DNA of 60,196 bases, taken from NCBI RefSeq assembly GCF_012911875.1, contig NZ_JAAXKZ010000020.1, forward strand, positions 1 through 60,196, in the 5' to 3' direction. How positions within the stretch are numbered: the stretch's first letter is position 1; each line of letters begins with the position of its first letter. The DNA comes from Pseudonocardia bannensis. Lineage in GTDB: Bacteria > Actinomycetota > Actinomycetes > Mycobacteriales > Pseudonocardiaceae. The position numbers and the translations under genes were made by a program. Of this stretch, positions 9,034 through 17,653 are shown piece after piece. The notes beneath the pieces are model-generated. The model ran no database searches and had not been told where the DNA came from. It was given only the letters and a program-made list of their open reading frames with translations.

Positions 9034-10514
9034 GCGCTTCTCCGGGTTCGTGGGGCTGTGGCGGCGGCCCGCCACAGGTGGGTGGCGGCATAGGACCGCC
9101 AGGGGCGCCAGCGCGCCGCGTGCCGGCTCAGCCCATCCACATCGGACGGCAGGCCGAGCGCCCCGGCGCCGCGGCGGACGGCGAGATCGGTGGGCAGCAG
9201 TTCGTCGGGTGCGCCGAGCAGGCGCATGGACAGGTAGCCGGCGGTCCACGGGCCGATGCCGGGCAGCGCGATGAGCGCGGCGCGTAGCTCGTCGGGATCG
9301 CGGCCCGGGTCGAGGACGAGCGACCCGTCGGCGATCGCCGCGGCCAGTCCGACCACCGAGGCCGTCCGCCGGGTGGGGCCGGTCAGCACCTCGGCACCCC
9401 GCTCGGCGATCGACGACGCGGTGGGGAACAGCAGGTCCGGACCACCAGCGGCGAGCCCGTCGGGCAGTCGCTCGCCCAGCGCGGCGGCCAGCCGGGCGGT
9501 CGTCGTGCGCGCCCCGGCCACCGAGACCTGCTGCCCCAGGACCGCGCGCAGTGCCTGCTCCGCACCGTCGACCGCGCCCGCCAGCCGGATCCCCGGCACG
9601 GCCGCCACCGACGCGGCGAGGGCCGGATCCGCACCGAGCACCTCGTCGACCGCCACGGGGTCGGCGTCCAGGTCCAGCAACCGGCGCAGTCGCGCGACCG
9701 CCGGGCCGAGGTCCCGCGGGTCGGCCATGCGCAGCGTGGCGGCGACGTACCCGTCGCCCGGGGTGAGCGCAACCGTCGCGGCGTTGTGCGGCAGCCGCAG
9801 CGTGCGCCGGTAGGTTCCATCCACAACGGACTCGACCCCGTCGAGTGCCCGGTCCGCGAAGTGCGCCAGCAGCCCGGCGGCGTCGAACGGGGGGCGGTAG
9901 GGCAGCCGCAGCACCAGCGTCCCGGCCACCGCGGGGACGGTGCCACGGTGACGAGCCGCGGCGGTGCGCAGCGCCGTCGGCGGCACCCCGTACACCCCGC
10001 GCACGGTGTCGTTGAACTGCCGCACGCTGGCGAACCCGGCGGCGAACGCGACGTCGGCCATCGCGAGCGGGGTGGTCTCGATGAGCAGCCGGGCCGTGTG
10101 TGCCCGGTGTGCCCGGGCCAGCGCGAGCGGCCCGGCCCCGAGTTCCGCGGTCAGCACGCGGTTCAGATGCCGCTCGGAGTAGCCCAGCCGATCGGCGAGC
10201 CCGGCGACCCCGTCGCGCTCGACGACGCCGTCGCTGATCAACCGCATCGCGCGGGCGGCCAGATCGGCGCGGCTGTTCCAGTCCGGGGAACCCGGGACGG
10301 CGTCGGGCAGGCAGCGCCGGCAGGCCCGGTAGCCGCGCTGCTGGGCGGCCCCGGCGGTCGGGAAGAACTCCACGTTCGCCGGCTTGGGGGTCGTCGCCGG
10401 GCACGAGGGCCGGCAGTAGATGCGGGTGGTGCGCACGGCGGTGATGAACAGCCCGTCGAAGCGAGCGTCGCGGGAGGCGACGGCGCGGTAACAACGATCC
10501 TGGTCCAGCAGCAC
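9030..10514 (-). CDS. alkA: Ada-AlkA fusion: methyl-sensing regulator and 3-methyladenine glycosylase
   Basis: A 494-residue fusion. Residues 1-75 are the Ada zinc/methyl-acceptor domain, with the four cysteines in place (IYCRPSC, Cys34 and Cys38; ACRRC, Cys65 and Cys68). An AraC-type DNA-binding domain follows (about 85-185; ASVRQFNDTVRGVYGVPP). Then come the AlkA N-terminal domain and the HhH-GPD glycosylase domain, with LPGIGPWTAGYLSMR and the catalytic aspartate in PTDLAV. Methyl transfer to Cys34 would turn it into an activator of its own operon, while the C-terminal half excises alkylated bases. I chose the GTG at 10514 because homologs begin LLDQDRCYRAV. Confidence 0.93.
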   Translation of the reverse strand: MLLDQDRCYRAVASRDARFDGLFITAVRTTRIYCRPSCPATTPKPANVEFFPTAGAAQQRGYRACRRCLPDAVPGSPDWNSRADLAARAMRLISDGVVERDGVAGLADRLGYSERHLNRVLTAELGAGPLALARAHRAHTARLLIETTPLAMADVAFAAGFASVRQFNDTVRGVYGVPPTALRTAAARHRGTVPAVAGTLVLRLPYRPPFDAAGLLAHFADRALDGVESVVDGTYRRTLRLPHNAATVALTPGDGYVAATLRMADPRDLGPAVARLRRLLDLDADPVAVDEVLGADPALAASVAAVPGIRLAGAVDGAEQALRAVLGQQVSVAGARTTTARLAAALGERLPDGLAAGGPDLLFPTASSIAERGAEVLTGPTRRTASVVGLAAAIADGSLVLDPGRDPDELRAALIALPGIGPWTAGYLSMRLLGAPDELLPTDLAVRRGAGALGLPSDVDGLSRHAARWRPWRSYAATHLWRAAATAPRTRRSA

Positions 10515-10647
10515 GACGACGATGCTGCCACCCGTCCGCGCCGTCGATCTGGCGGGAATCAGACAGCACGGCACCCGCTGCGGCCCGACGCCGACACGGG
10601 GATGGGGATGAGAGGGGTCTCATGTGCTTCTCATCGGGGCGCCACCG

Positions 10648-10944
10648 ATGACGGGGACGCTCGGCCGGGTGCGTCTCCCGCTGCTCGTCGCGACCGCGGT
10701 GCTGCTCGTCACCGGTGTGGTGCTGGGCGTCGTGGCGCTGCGCTCGGCACCCGCCGAGAGCGGGCCCGCCCTGACCCCGATCACGGTGCGGACGCCCGGC
10801 TCGGCGCCGCCGGGCCCCGTGCCGGCCCCCGACCCGCCGGCCGCGGGTTTCGTGCCACCGCCACCGCTCGGCGACGGGCCGGATGACGACGACGCGGACG
10901 ACGACGCGGACGACCCCGACGATGACGACGATGACGACGGCTGA
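10648..10944 (+). CDS. Small exported protein with an Asp-only tail
   Basis: A 98-residue protein I do not recognise. It has an N-terminal hydrophobic segment (LPLLVATAVLLVTGVVLGVVAL, split here as LPLLVATAVLLV and TGVVLGVVAL) that anchors or exports it, a Pro-rich middle, and a C-terminal run of about 22 residues that is almost purely aspartate (DDDDADDDADD, then DDDDDDDG). Such a tail could bind Ca or Mg ions. It stands directly before the histidine kinase gene on the same strand. Small exported proteins beside two-component systems often are their targets or accessory ligands; that link is inference here. An upstream ATG at 10624 is possible. Confidence 0.6.
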   Translation: MTGTLGRVRLPLLVATAVLLVTGVVLGVVALRSAPAESGPALTPITVRTPGSAPPGPVPAPDPPAAGFVPPPPLGDGPDDDDADDDADDPDDDDDDDG

Positions 10945-11029
10945 GCCCGGCGACCCGGCTCCAGCGCGCGACGCCGATCTCGGCGATCATCGCGGGCGAA
11001 CCCGTCCGCGACCCACCCCGAGGACGCCG

Positions 11030-12529
11030 ATGAGCGCGCAGGCCGGCGGTGCCGGGACGACAGGCGGTCCCCGTGCGTCGTGGCGGCGTGGGCTGCGCCG
11101 GGTCTCCGCGGCGCGCACCCGGATCATCGGGTGGGTCCTGCTGCTCGTGCTGGCCGCGCTCGCCGTCGTCACGCTCGTCACGTGGCGGTTGCTGATCCAG
11201 GCCACCGACGAGCGGATGGACACGTCGCTGCAGACCGAGGTGGGCGAGTTCGGGCGGCTCACCGCATCGGGCATCAACCCGACCAGCGGGCTGCCCTTCG
11301 CCTCCGTGGACGAGGTGCTGAACTTCGGTATCACCTACAACCTGGCGCGCCCCAACGAGAAGATCCTCGGCTACGTGGACGGGACGTTCCGCTACCAGAG
11401 CCGGCAGCAGGCCCCGGTGCTGCTCAAGGACGACGCCCGGTTCACCGAACTGGCCGGTGGCGTCGTCGAGCCGGCCTCCGGTCGCTACGCCAGCGCGGTC
11501 GGCGAGGTCCGCTACCTCGCGGTTCCCGTCACGCTCGCCGGTGATCCGGCCCGCGGCGTCCTCGTCGTTGCGTACTTCGCCGACCAGGAGCGCCAGGCGG
11601 CCGATGAGGCGGCCCGGCTGATGCTGCTGGTCGGGGGTATCACCATGCTCGCCGCGGCGGCCGCGGCATGGGTCGTGGCGGGTCGCATCCTGCGCCCGCT
11701 GCGGGCCGTCGCCGCCACCGCCCGCACGATCACCGAGACCGACCTGTCCGGCCGGATCCCCGCGGACCGCGCCGGGCGCGCCGGCCCCGACGAGCTCGGC
11801 GAGTTGGTCGGCACGGTCAACGCGATGCTCGACCGGGTGGAGAACGGCGTTGCCGCGCAGCGCCGGTTCGTCGACGACGCCGGCCACGAGCTGCGCACCC
11901 CGGTCACGATCGTGCGCGGTCACCTCGAGGTCCTCGACCCGGCGGACGCCGACGACGTGCGGGCCACCGTCGCGCTCGTCGACGACGAGCTGGACCGGAT
12001 GAACCGGATGGTGTCGGACCTGCTGCTGCTCGCGCGGTCCGGGCAACCGACGTTCCTGCACCCGGCACCCGTCGACGTCGCCGCGCTGACCGCCGACATC
12101 CTGGACAAGCTGTCCGCCCTCGGTGATCGGCGATGGGTGCTGGAGACCGCGGCGAACATCGACGCCGTGCTCGACCCGCAGCGCGTCACCCAGGCGCTGA
12201 TCGCGCTCGCCGACAACGCCTGCCGGCACACCGGGGTCGACGACCGGATCGCGATCGGCTCCCAGCTGACCGGCGGGGAGCTGCGGTTCTGGGTGTCCGA
12301 CAGCGGGCCGGGGGTGGCGCCGGAGGACCGGGACCGGGTGTTCGAGCGGTTCGCGCGCGGCAGCTCCGGCCCGCGCTCCGACGGCGCCGGGCTCGGACTG
12401 GCGATCGTTACCGCGATCGCCGAGGCGCACGGGGGGCGGGTGCTGCTCGACAGCGTGCCCGGCCGCGGCGCGACGTTCACGCTGGTGCTGCCCGCCGTGC
12501 CGGCCGACCCGGAAGAACTCGAGGAATGA
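11030..12529 (+). CDS. Sensor histidine kinase (HAMP, HisKA, HATPase)
   Basis: A 499-residue membrane kinase. Transmembrane helix 1 is at about 32-55, an extracytoplasmic sensor region follows to about 190, and helix 2 (LMLLVGGITMLAAAAAAWVV) leads into a HAMP linker. The phospho-acceptor His286 lies in DDAGHELRTPVTIVRG. The ATPase domain has the N box (ALADNACRHT), G1 (DSGPGVAPEDRDRVFERF) and G2 (GAGLGLAIV). Its stop overlaps the response regulator start (ATGA). I chose the ATG at 11030; in-frame ATGs from 10883 would overlap the previous gene. The signal is unknown. Confidence 0.9.
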   Translation: MSAQAGGAGTTGGPRASWRRGLRRVSAARTRIIGWVLLLVLAALAVVTLVTWRLLIQATDERMDTSLQTEVGEFGRLTASGINPTSGLPFASVDEVLNFGITYNLARPNEKILGYVDGTFRYQSRQQAPVLLKDDARFTELAGGVVEPASGRYASAVGEVRYLAVPVTLAGDPARGVLVVAYFADQERQAADEAARLMLLVGGITMLAAAAAAWVVAGRILRPLRAVAATARTITETDLSGRIPADRAGRAGPDELGELVGTVNAMLDRVENGVAAQRRFVDDAGHELRTPVTIVRGHLEVLDPADADDVRATVALVDDELDRMNRMVSDLLLLARSGQPTFLHPAPVDVAALTADILDKLSALGDRRWVLETAANIDAVLDPQRVTQALIALADNACRHTGVDDRIAIGSQLTGGELRFWVSDSGPGVAPEDRDRVFERFARGSSGPRSDGAGLGLAIVTAIAEAHGGRVLLDSVPGRGATFTLVLPAVPADPEELEE

Positions 12530-13191
12530 GCCGGATCCTGATCGCAGAGGACGAGCCGCGGATCGCCGCGTTCGTCGAGAAGGGCCTGTCCGCCAACGGG
12601 TTCGCGGTGACCGTGGTGAGCAACGGGCCGTCGGCCCACGACTACGCCGTCACCGGTGGCTTCGACCTGATGGTGCTCGACATCGGGCTGCCCGGGATGG
12701 ACGGGTTCGCGGTGCTGCGCAAGCTCCGCGACAACCGGTGCACCATCCCCGTGATCATCCTGACGGCGCGTGACAGCGTGCAGGACACGGTGGCCGGGCT
12801 CGAGGGCGGCGCCGACGACTACATGCCCAAACCGTTCCGCTTCGAGGAGCTCCTCGCGCGGGTCCGGCTGCGGCTGGCCACCGACCGGTCGGCGGAGCTG
12901 ACCGTGCTGTCCCACGGCGGTCTGCAACTCGACCTGCGGACGCGGCAGGCGGGGGTCGGCGGGCGGACGGTCGACCTCTCGGCGCGGGAGTTCGCGCTGG
13001 CCGAGACGTTCCTGCGGCACCCCGGGCAGGTGCTCTCCCGCGAGCAGTTGCTCAGCCACGTGTGGGGCTACGACGTCGACCCCGGATCCAACGTGGTCGA
13101 CGTCTACGTCCGCTACCTGCGGCGCAAGCTCGGCGCGGAGCGGATCGTGACGGTGCGGGGGATGGGCTACCGGCTCGACGAGCTGCCCTGA
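12526..13191 (+). CDS. OmpR-family response regulator
   Basis: A 221-residue partner of the preceding kinase. The receiver domain (1-115) has the acidic pair in AEDEP, phospho-acceptor Asp52 (LMVLDIGLPG), Thr in ILTARD and Lys in MPKPF. A winged-helix DNA-binding domain (about 125-220) ends with VDVYVRYLRRKLG and VRGMGYRLDE, as in OmpR/PhoB. It is co-translated with the kinase by the ATGA overlap. Targets cannot be read from the sequence, but the small exported proteins at 10648, 13221 and 13886 are the nearest candidates. Confidence 0.93.
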   Translation: MSRILIAEDEPRIAAFVEKGLSANGFAVTVVSNGPSAHDYAVTGGFDLMVLDIGLPGMDGFAVLRKLRDNRCTIPVIILTARDSVQDTVAGLEGGADDYMPKPFRFEELLARVRLRLATDRSAELTVLSHGGLQLDLRTRQAGVGGRTVDLSAREFALAETFLRHPGQVLSREQLLSHVWGYDVDPGSNVVDVYVRYLRRKLGAERIVTVRGMGYRLDELP

Positions 13192-13220
13192 CACCCATCG
13201 AGGTGGTCGGCGGCGAGGGC

Positions 13221-13682
13221 TCAGCCCGCCCGGCAGATCGGCCCGTCCAGGTAGCCACGGCTGCAGGCCTCGCGGATCCTGTTGCGGACGTCCTCGCGCC
13301 GCTGCTCCTGGTAACCCTGCGCCCGCGGTTCCTCCGAGCGCGGCCGGGTGGAGGTCTCGCGCTGCGCGACGGCCTTCTCCTGCTCGGCCGCCGCCTGTCG
13401 CTGGGCCTCGATGAGGGCGGTCGCCCGGTTCTGGGCGGAACCGACGGCGAGCGCGGCGATCTGGCCACCCGTGACCGGCGCCATCGGGTCGGCCGAGCTC
13501 GCCGCGACCGGCGTCGGCGGGGTCATCGGAACACCCGACGCGGCCGGGGGAGGTTCGAACCCCGGCAGTGCGACCTCGCCCTCCCCGGCCGCTCCGGTCA
13601 GCGTCGCGGCCGTCGCGGCCGACACGGACAGGGCGCCCAGGACCGCGCCGGTGGCCAGCAGCCGGGGCCTCGGGAACCGCAC
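13221..13682 (-). CDS. Exported protein of unknown function with a C-terminal Cys pair
   Basis: A 153-residue protein I do not recognise. A signal peptide (RLLATGAVLGALSVSAATAA) is followed by a Pro-rich stretch, an Ala/Gln/Glu-rich helical region (ATALIEAQRQAAAEQEKAVA), a charged stretch with many Arg and Glu, and a short C-terminus with two cysteines (ACSRGYLDGPICRAG). I chose the GTG at 13682 because AGGAAGGGGGG lies just upstream of it; this places the upstream ATG (13703) before the ribosome binding site. It converges on the response regulator gene, with only 29 bases between them. Confidence 0.65.
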   Translation of the reverse strand: MRFPRPRLLATGAVLGALSVSAATAATLTGAAGEGEVALPGFEPPPAASGVPMTPPTPVAASSADPMAPVTGGQIAALAVGSAQNRATALIEAQRQAAAEQEKAVAQRETSTRPRSEEPRAQGYQEQRREDVRNRIREACSRGYLDGPICRAG

Positions 13683-13819
13683 GGGCGTTCCCCCCTTCCT
13701 CATCGGACTCGTTCGTCACTCCATGTGGACCATCGGGACGGGCCGGACGGCGTTAACCGGCCAGGTGTCCGTCCATGCCATTGAGTGACGGAAGGGACGA
13801 TTCGGTCACTCAACGACAC

Positions 13820-13851
13820 CGGACTCCCCGGGCGGGTGCCCGGGGAGTCCG
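13820..13851 (-). terminator. Strong GC hairpin, likely terminator
   Basis: CGGACTCCCCGGGC (13820-13833) pairs perfectly with 13838-13851 across the loop GGGT, a 14-base-pair stem. It lies 34 bases past the stop of the acidic exported protein at 13886-14200 and reads as its terminator. Confidence 0.7.
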
Positions 13852-13885
13852 ATGTCGACCCACGGCGTGGGGTCGGAGCGCGGCC

Positions 13886-14200
13886 TCAGTCGTCGCCGGG
13901 GATGTCGTCCGGCGAGTCGCCGGGGGTGTCGTCGGGGGACGCGTCGTCCGGGCTGTCGAACGGCGAGTCCACGGAGTCGTCGACGCTCTCCAGGGGCGAG
14001 TCCGCTGATTCCGGCGAGAGATCGACGGCGCCGGACTGTGCCGGGGCGCTGCCGGGATCGGCGCTGCTGACGCTGATCGGCGCGATGTCGGTGGCGGCGC
14101 CGGGGCCGCTGTCGGCGAACGCGACCCCGGCGCCGGCCAGACCGAGTCCGCTCAGGGCGGCGCCGACGGTGATGATCTTCCAGGTGGCGGGACGCTGCAT
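13886..14200 (-). CDS. Small exported acidic protein
   Basis: A 104-residue protein I do not recognise. Residues 1-30 are a clear signal peptide (WKIITVGAALSGLGLAGAGV then AFADS). The mature part is strongly acidic, ending in repeated short units of the type DSPDD, SPDDTPGD and SPDDIPGDD. It has no Lys or Arg after the signal peptide. The architecture echoes the Asp-tailed protein at 10648, on the other side of the two-component system, although the sequences do not align. GGAG lies upstream of the ATG at 14200. A strong terminator hairpin follows. Confidence 0.65.
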   Translation of the reverse strand: MQRPATWKIITVGAALSGLGLAGAGVAFADSGPGAATDIAPISVSSADPGSAPAQSGAVDLSPESADSPLESVDDSVDSPFDSPDDASPDDTPGDSPDDIPGDD

Positions 14201-14314
14201 CGTGCTGCTCCTCCTCGTGGTGGTTGCCTGCTGACGGGAACCAGATTTCCGGGCGCCGGTGAGGTGATCGGGAGAGCGGGATGAGCGCCTTCTCATCGAC
14301 GGGCCCACTGGGAC

Positions 14315-15525
14315 TCAGCGCCGCGCGAGCCAGTCCTGCGCCTGCTCGACGCGTCGCTCGGTGTGGGCGGCCCAGGCGTGCTGCTGCACCCGGAACGGCC
14401 CGGTGGCCAGCGCCAGTAGGGCGGCGGCCACCCGCACGGACAGCTCCCGGCGCGGCCAGCGGGCCTCGGCGAACGCCAGCACCGCGGCGCCGTGGTCCCG
14501 CGCGCGGTCCCCCGCCAGCACCGCCAGGTGGGCCACCAGCGTCGCCCACTCGTCGATGCGCGTGCCCCGTCCGCAGGTGTCGACGTCGAGCAGCCCGGTG
14601 ATCGTGCCGTCGTCGACCAGCAGCTGGGACTCGTAGAAGTTGCCGTGCACGGGCCCCACCGGGTGCTCGCCCGGGTCGGCGGCGCGCAGGTCCGCGGCCA
14701 GCCGGTCGACCCGAGGCCGCAGCCCGGGCACCGTCAGCCCGAGCACGGCGGCGAAGTGCGGCACCCGGGCGAGGTGGTCCGCCGGGGCGTGCCGGCCCGG
14801 GTGCGGCAGCTCGGCGACGGCGGGCGGGAGCCGGTCGAGCAGTGCATCGAGAGCGCCGGGGGAGGGCAGCGGGCCGCCCTCGACGAGTACGGCCCGCAGC
14901 GGTGTGCCGGCCAGCGCGGGCAGCACCACGATCCCGTCGTCGAACGCGGCCAGCACCGGCGGGACCGGGAGGTGCCCGGCCAGCAGGTCGTGGCGGCGGC
15001 GCAGCGCGTCGAGCGCACCCGGGCGCACGATCTTGAGGAAGACCCGGGTGTCGCGGGTGTGCACCTCGAGCACCGCGCGCCGCCCCGGGCGGTAGGCCCG
15101 CACCCGGATCCGAGGGACGTCGGGAGCCCGAGCCGCCGCCCCAGCTCGGCCGGTCGCTCGGCCCAGGCGAGGCCGGGCAGCGCCGGGTCCTGCGGCCACC
15201 GCCACAGCCCGACCTGCACCGGTGCGCCGTCGACCTCACCGGCGAGCACCGCCGCCCCGGCCGGGATGCGCGTGCCGGTTGTCGCGGCGACGGTCTCCCG
15301 GGTGCGACGGCCGTCCGCCCGCTCCACGTCGGCCGCGTACTGCACGACGGCGCTCCCCCCGGGCTGCACCCCGACGTTCGTGACGCGCACCGACAGCAAC
15401 CGGCCGCCGTAACCGTCGAGTGCGACCTGCAGCAGATCAGCGGCGCCCGGGCCGAGGAGCAGGCCCAGCGGTTCGGGCCATCTGGCAGCGGCCCGATCCG
15501 GGGCCGGGTGCAGCGCAGGGGTCAT
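14315..15525 (-). pseudogene. Aminoglycoside/choline kinase-fold phosphotransferase, frameshifted
   Basis: The N-terminal part (15525 down to about 15122) and the C-terminal part (about 15121 to 14315) lie in different frames but form one protein-kinase-like phosphotransferase. The first frame ends its homology at AERPAELGRRLGLP; the second resumes at DVPRIRVRAYRPGRRAV. A -1 shift at about 15120 (one base missing in CTCCCGACG) joins them into a protein of about 402 residues. The C-terminal half has PVHGNFYESQLLVDDG and GLLDVDTCGRGTRIDE, the catalytic HG(N/D) and the metal-binding LDxD motifs of the family. This may be a true mutation, a sequencing error, or less likely a programmed shift. Confidence 0.7.
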
Positions 15526-15582
15526 GCCCCCCACGCTCGCCGCCGGGTATGGCGGGGCCGTGAGAGTCCGATGAGGGCGTTC

Positions 15583-16185
15583 TCATGTGGTCGGCCTGGG
15601 CCGGCGGCACACGAACGTCCGGGCCGGGGGAACGTTGCGCATCACCGTCGCCGTGGTCAGCACCTCGTCGAAGGACTCGTCGAGCAACTGCCGGAACTCC
15701 CGCATTCGGCGGGGCAGTCCTGGCACGTAGCAGACCGTGGTGAACACCCCGGACGGCCGCAGGACCCGGGTGACCTCTTCGATCACCCGCCGCCGCTGAT
15801 CGGCCGGCAGCAGCGTGAACGGCAGCGAGGACACCACGGCGTCCACCGGGCCGGCCCCCGCGCCCGCGAGCAGCCGACCGAGATCGGCCGCGTCGCCCTC
15901 CAGCACCTCGAGCCAGGGCAGGGTCGCGCGCAGGTGTGCGACGAGCGGCGGGTCCACCTCGACGGCGAGGTAGCGGGCGGCAGGATCGAGCCGGCGGCGG
16001 ATCGAGGGGCACAGCGCGCCGGTACCCGCGCCGATCTCGACCACGGTCGGACTGCCGGTGCTGGGCAGCACCCGGCTGAGCTCAGTAGCCATCGCGGGGG
16101 AGGTCGGGATGAACGTCCCGATCCGTTCCGGCCGGCGCGCGGCGCGGCGCAGGAGCAGCAGGTGGCGGTCGGCGAATGTCGTCAC
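15583..16185 (-). CDS. Class I SAM-dependent methyltransferase (PmtA-like)
   Basis: A 200-residue Rossmann-fold methyltransferase. Motif I is VVEIGAGTGAL (about 48-58), the acidic end of strand 2 is VEVDP, and VVSSLPFTLL corresponds to motif IV. The N-terminal RIGTFIPTSPAMATEL resembles phospholipid N-methyltransferases and KsgA-type rRNA methylases, so the substrate could be a phospholipid or an RNA. The start is a GTG at 16185. It is separated by 57 bases from the frameshifted phosphotransferase; whether they form an operon is unclear. Confidence 0.8.
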   Translation of the reverse strand: MTTFADRHLLLLRRAARRPERIGTFIPTSPAMATELSRVLPSTGSPTVVEIGAGTGALCPSIRRRLDPAARYLAVEVDPPLVAHLRATLPWLEVLEGDAADLGRLLAGAGAGPVDAVVSSLPFTLLPADQRRRVIEEVTRVLRPSGVFTTVCYVPGLPRRMREFRQLLDESFDEVLTTATVMRNVPPARTFVCRRPRPTT

Positions 16186-16276
16186 AGCTCAGGATGCCCC
16201 GCGATCGTCGATCCGAACAGTTCAGACATGATCCTGCCTCGGTGGGCGGCGCCGTCGGCGCCCCGCCGACCGCGAC

Positions 16277-16282
16277 TACCCT
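16277..16282 (+). promoter_or_regulatory. -10 element of a leaderless ychF transcript
   Basis: TACCCT lies eight bases before the ychF GTG, matching TANNNT at leaderless spacing. Confidence 0.5.
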
Positions 16283-16290
16283 GAACTCTC

Positions 16291-17364
16291 GTGAGTCTCA
16301 CCCTCGGCATCGTCGGCCTGCCCAACGTGGGCAAGTCGACCCTGTTCAACGCGCTGACCCGGAACGACGTGCTGGCGGCGAACTACCCGTTCGCGACGAT
16401 CGAGCCGAACGTCGGGGTGGTGCCGCTGCCCGACCCGCGGTTGGAGAAGCTGGCGGAGATCTTCGGATCGGCCCGGACCCTGCCCGCGACGGTCTCGTTC
16501 GTCGACATCGCGGGCATCGTGAAGGGCGCCTCCGAGGGCGCGGGCCTGGGCAACAAGTTCCTGGCCAACATTCGTGAGTCCGACGCGATCTGCCAGGTCG
16601 TGCGCGTGTTCGACGACCCCGACGTCGTGCACGTCGAGGGTCGCGTCGACCCCTCCGCCGACATCGAGACGATCGCGACCGAGCTGATCCTGGCCGACCT
16701 GCAGACCCTGGAGAAGGCGGTTCCGCGGCTGCAGAAGGAAGCGCGGATGCAGAAGGACCGGCGTCCGGTCCTCGAGGCGGCCGAGGCTGCGCAGGAGATC
16801 CTCAACGGTGGCACCACCCTGTTCGCTGCGGGGGTCGACCGCGCCCCGCTTCGGGAGCTCTCGCTGCTGACCACCAAGCCGTTCCTCTACGTGTTCAACG
16901 CCGACGAGGGCGTCCTCACCGACGAGGCGCGCCGCAAGGAGCTGGCCGACATGGTGGCCCCGGCCGACGCGGTGTTCCTCGACGCGAAGGTCGAGTCCGA
17001 GCTCCTGGAGCTCGACGACGAGTCGGCCGCCGAGCTGCTGGAGTCGATCGGGCAGGACGAGCCGGGCCTCAACGCGCTGGCCCGCGCCGGGTTCCACACC
17101 CTCGGGTTGCAGACCTACCTCACGGCCGGCCCCAAGGAGGCCCGGGCGTGGACGATCAAGAAGGGCGCCACGGCCCCGCAGGCCGCCGGGGTGATCCACA
17201 CCGACTTCGAGCGCGGCTTCATCAAGGCCGAGATCGTGTCCTACGACGACCTGGTCGCGGCCGGGTCGATGAACGCCGCCAAGGCCGCCGGCAAGGTGCG
17301 CATGGAGGGCAAGGACTACGTGATGGCCGACGGGGACGTCGCGGAGTTCCGCTTCAACGTCTGA
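16291..17364 (+). CDS. ychF: Ribosome-binding ATPase YchF
   Basis: YchF is a universally conserved Obg-family ATPase that binds ribosomes and is linked to oxidative stress. The 357-residue protein has G1 GLPNVGKST, G3-region DIAGIVKGASEGAGLGNKFL, and the NADEG motif where other GTPases have NKxD, which explains its ATP preference. A coiled-coil insertion (about 130-200) and the C-terminal TGS domain (about 272-357; GVIHTDFERGFIKAEIVSYD) are intact. The GTG start gives the canonical N-terminus LTLGIVGLPN. Confidence 0.97.
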   Translation: MSLTLGIVGLPNVGKSTLFNALTRNDVLAANYPFATIEPNVGVVPLPDPRLEKLAEIFGSARTLPATVSFVDIAGIVKGASEGAGLGNKFLANIRESDAICQVVRVFDDPDVVHVEGRVDPSADIETIATELILADLQTLEKAVPRLQKEARMQKDRRPVLEAAEAAQEILNGGTTLFAAGVDRAPLRELSLLTTKPFLYVFNADEGVLTDEARRKELADMVAPADAVFLDAKVESELLELDDESAAELLESIGQDEPGLNALARAGFHTLGLQTYLTAGPKEARAWTIKKGATAPQAAGVIHTDFERGFIKAEIVSYDDLVAAGSMNAAKAAGKVRMEGKDYVMADGDVAEFRFNV

Positions 17365-17391
17365 CCGGGCCCGTCTGCCCTGCTCAGCGGC

Positions 17392-17600
17392 TTACGCTGC
17401 ATCGCCGTACGTCAGCCGTTCGGCAGTAGGCCCGAACACCTCGGCGAGCATGGCCGCCGCGGCGGCGCCGGTACGGTCCTCGCGGCCGGCCGGGCCCGCT
17501 CCAGCGCGTCCAGCGCCACCCCGAGGCGTCCGACCAGGTCGGCGAGCGCATCGAGATGCGGCGCAAGTTCCCGCCGTCGGGCCTTTCCCGGCCGGCCACG
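17392..17600 (-). pseudogene. Possible gene remnant, frame-broken
   Basis: This stretch behind ychF reads like the end of a gene in two frames. One frame gives ELAPHLDALADLVGRL followed by GVALDALERARP, a helical, protein-like segment. A neighbouring frame then gives GAAAAAMLAEVFGP and TAERLTYGDAA before a TAA stop at 17392-17394. No start, ribosome binding site or recognisable family was found. The shift between frames falls near 17470. It could equally be non-coding sequence with GC bias. Confidence 0.25.
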
Positions 17601-17653
17601 CGGACACCGTCGCGCCGATCAGCGAGCCCCGATCGCCCTCGCGCGGCCCGGCT

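Noticed and set aside
11061..11360. GC-rich antisense frames over the kinase sensor region as small genes
   Set aside because: No start signals and composition typical of shadows.
14315..15525. Programmed -1 frameshift in the phosphotransferase gene
   Set aside because: No slippery heptamer or downstream pseudoknot is obvious at the junction, so a mutation or sequence error is the simpler explanation.
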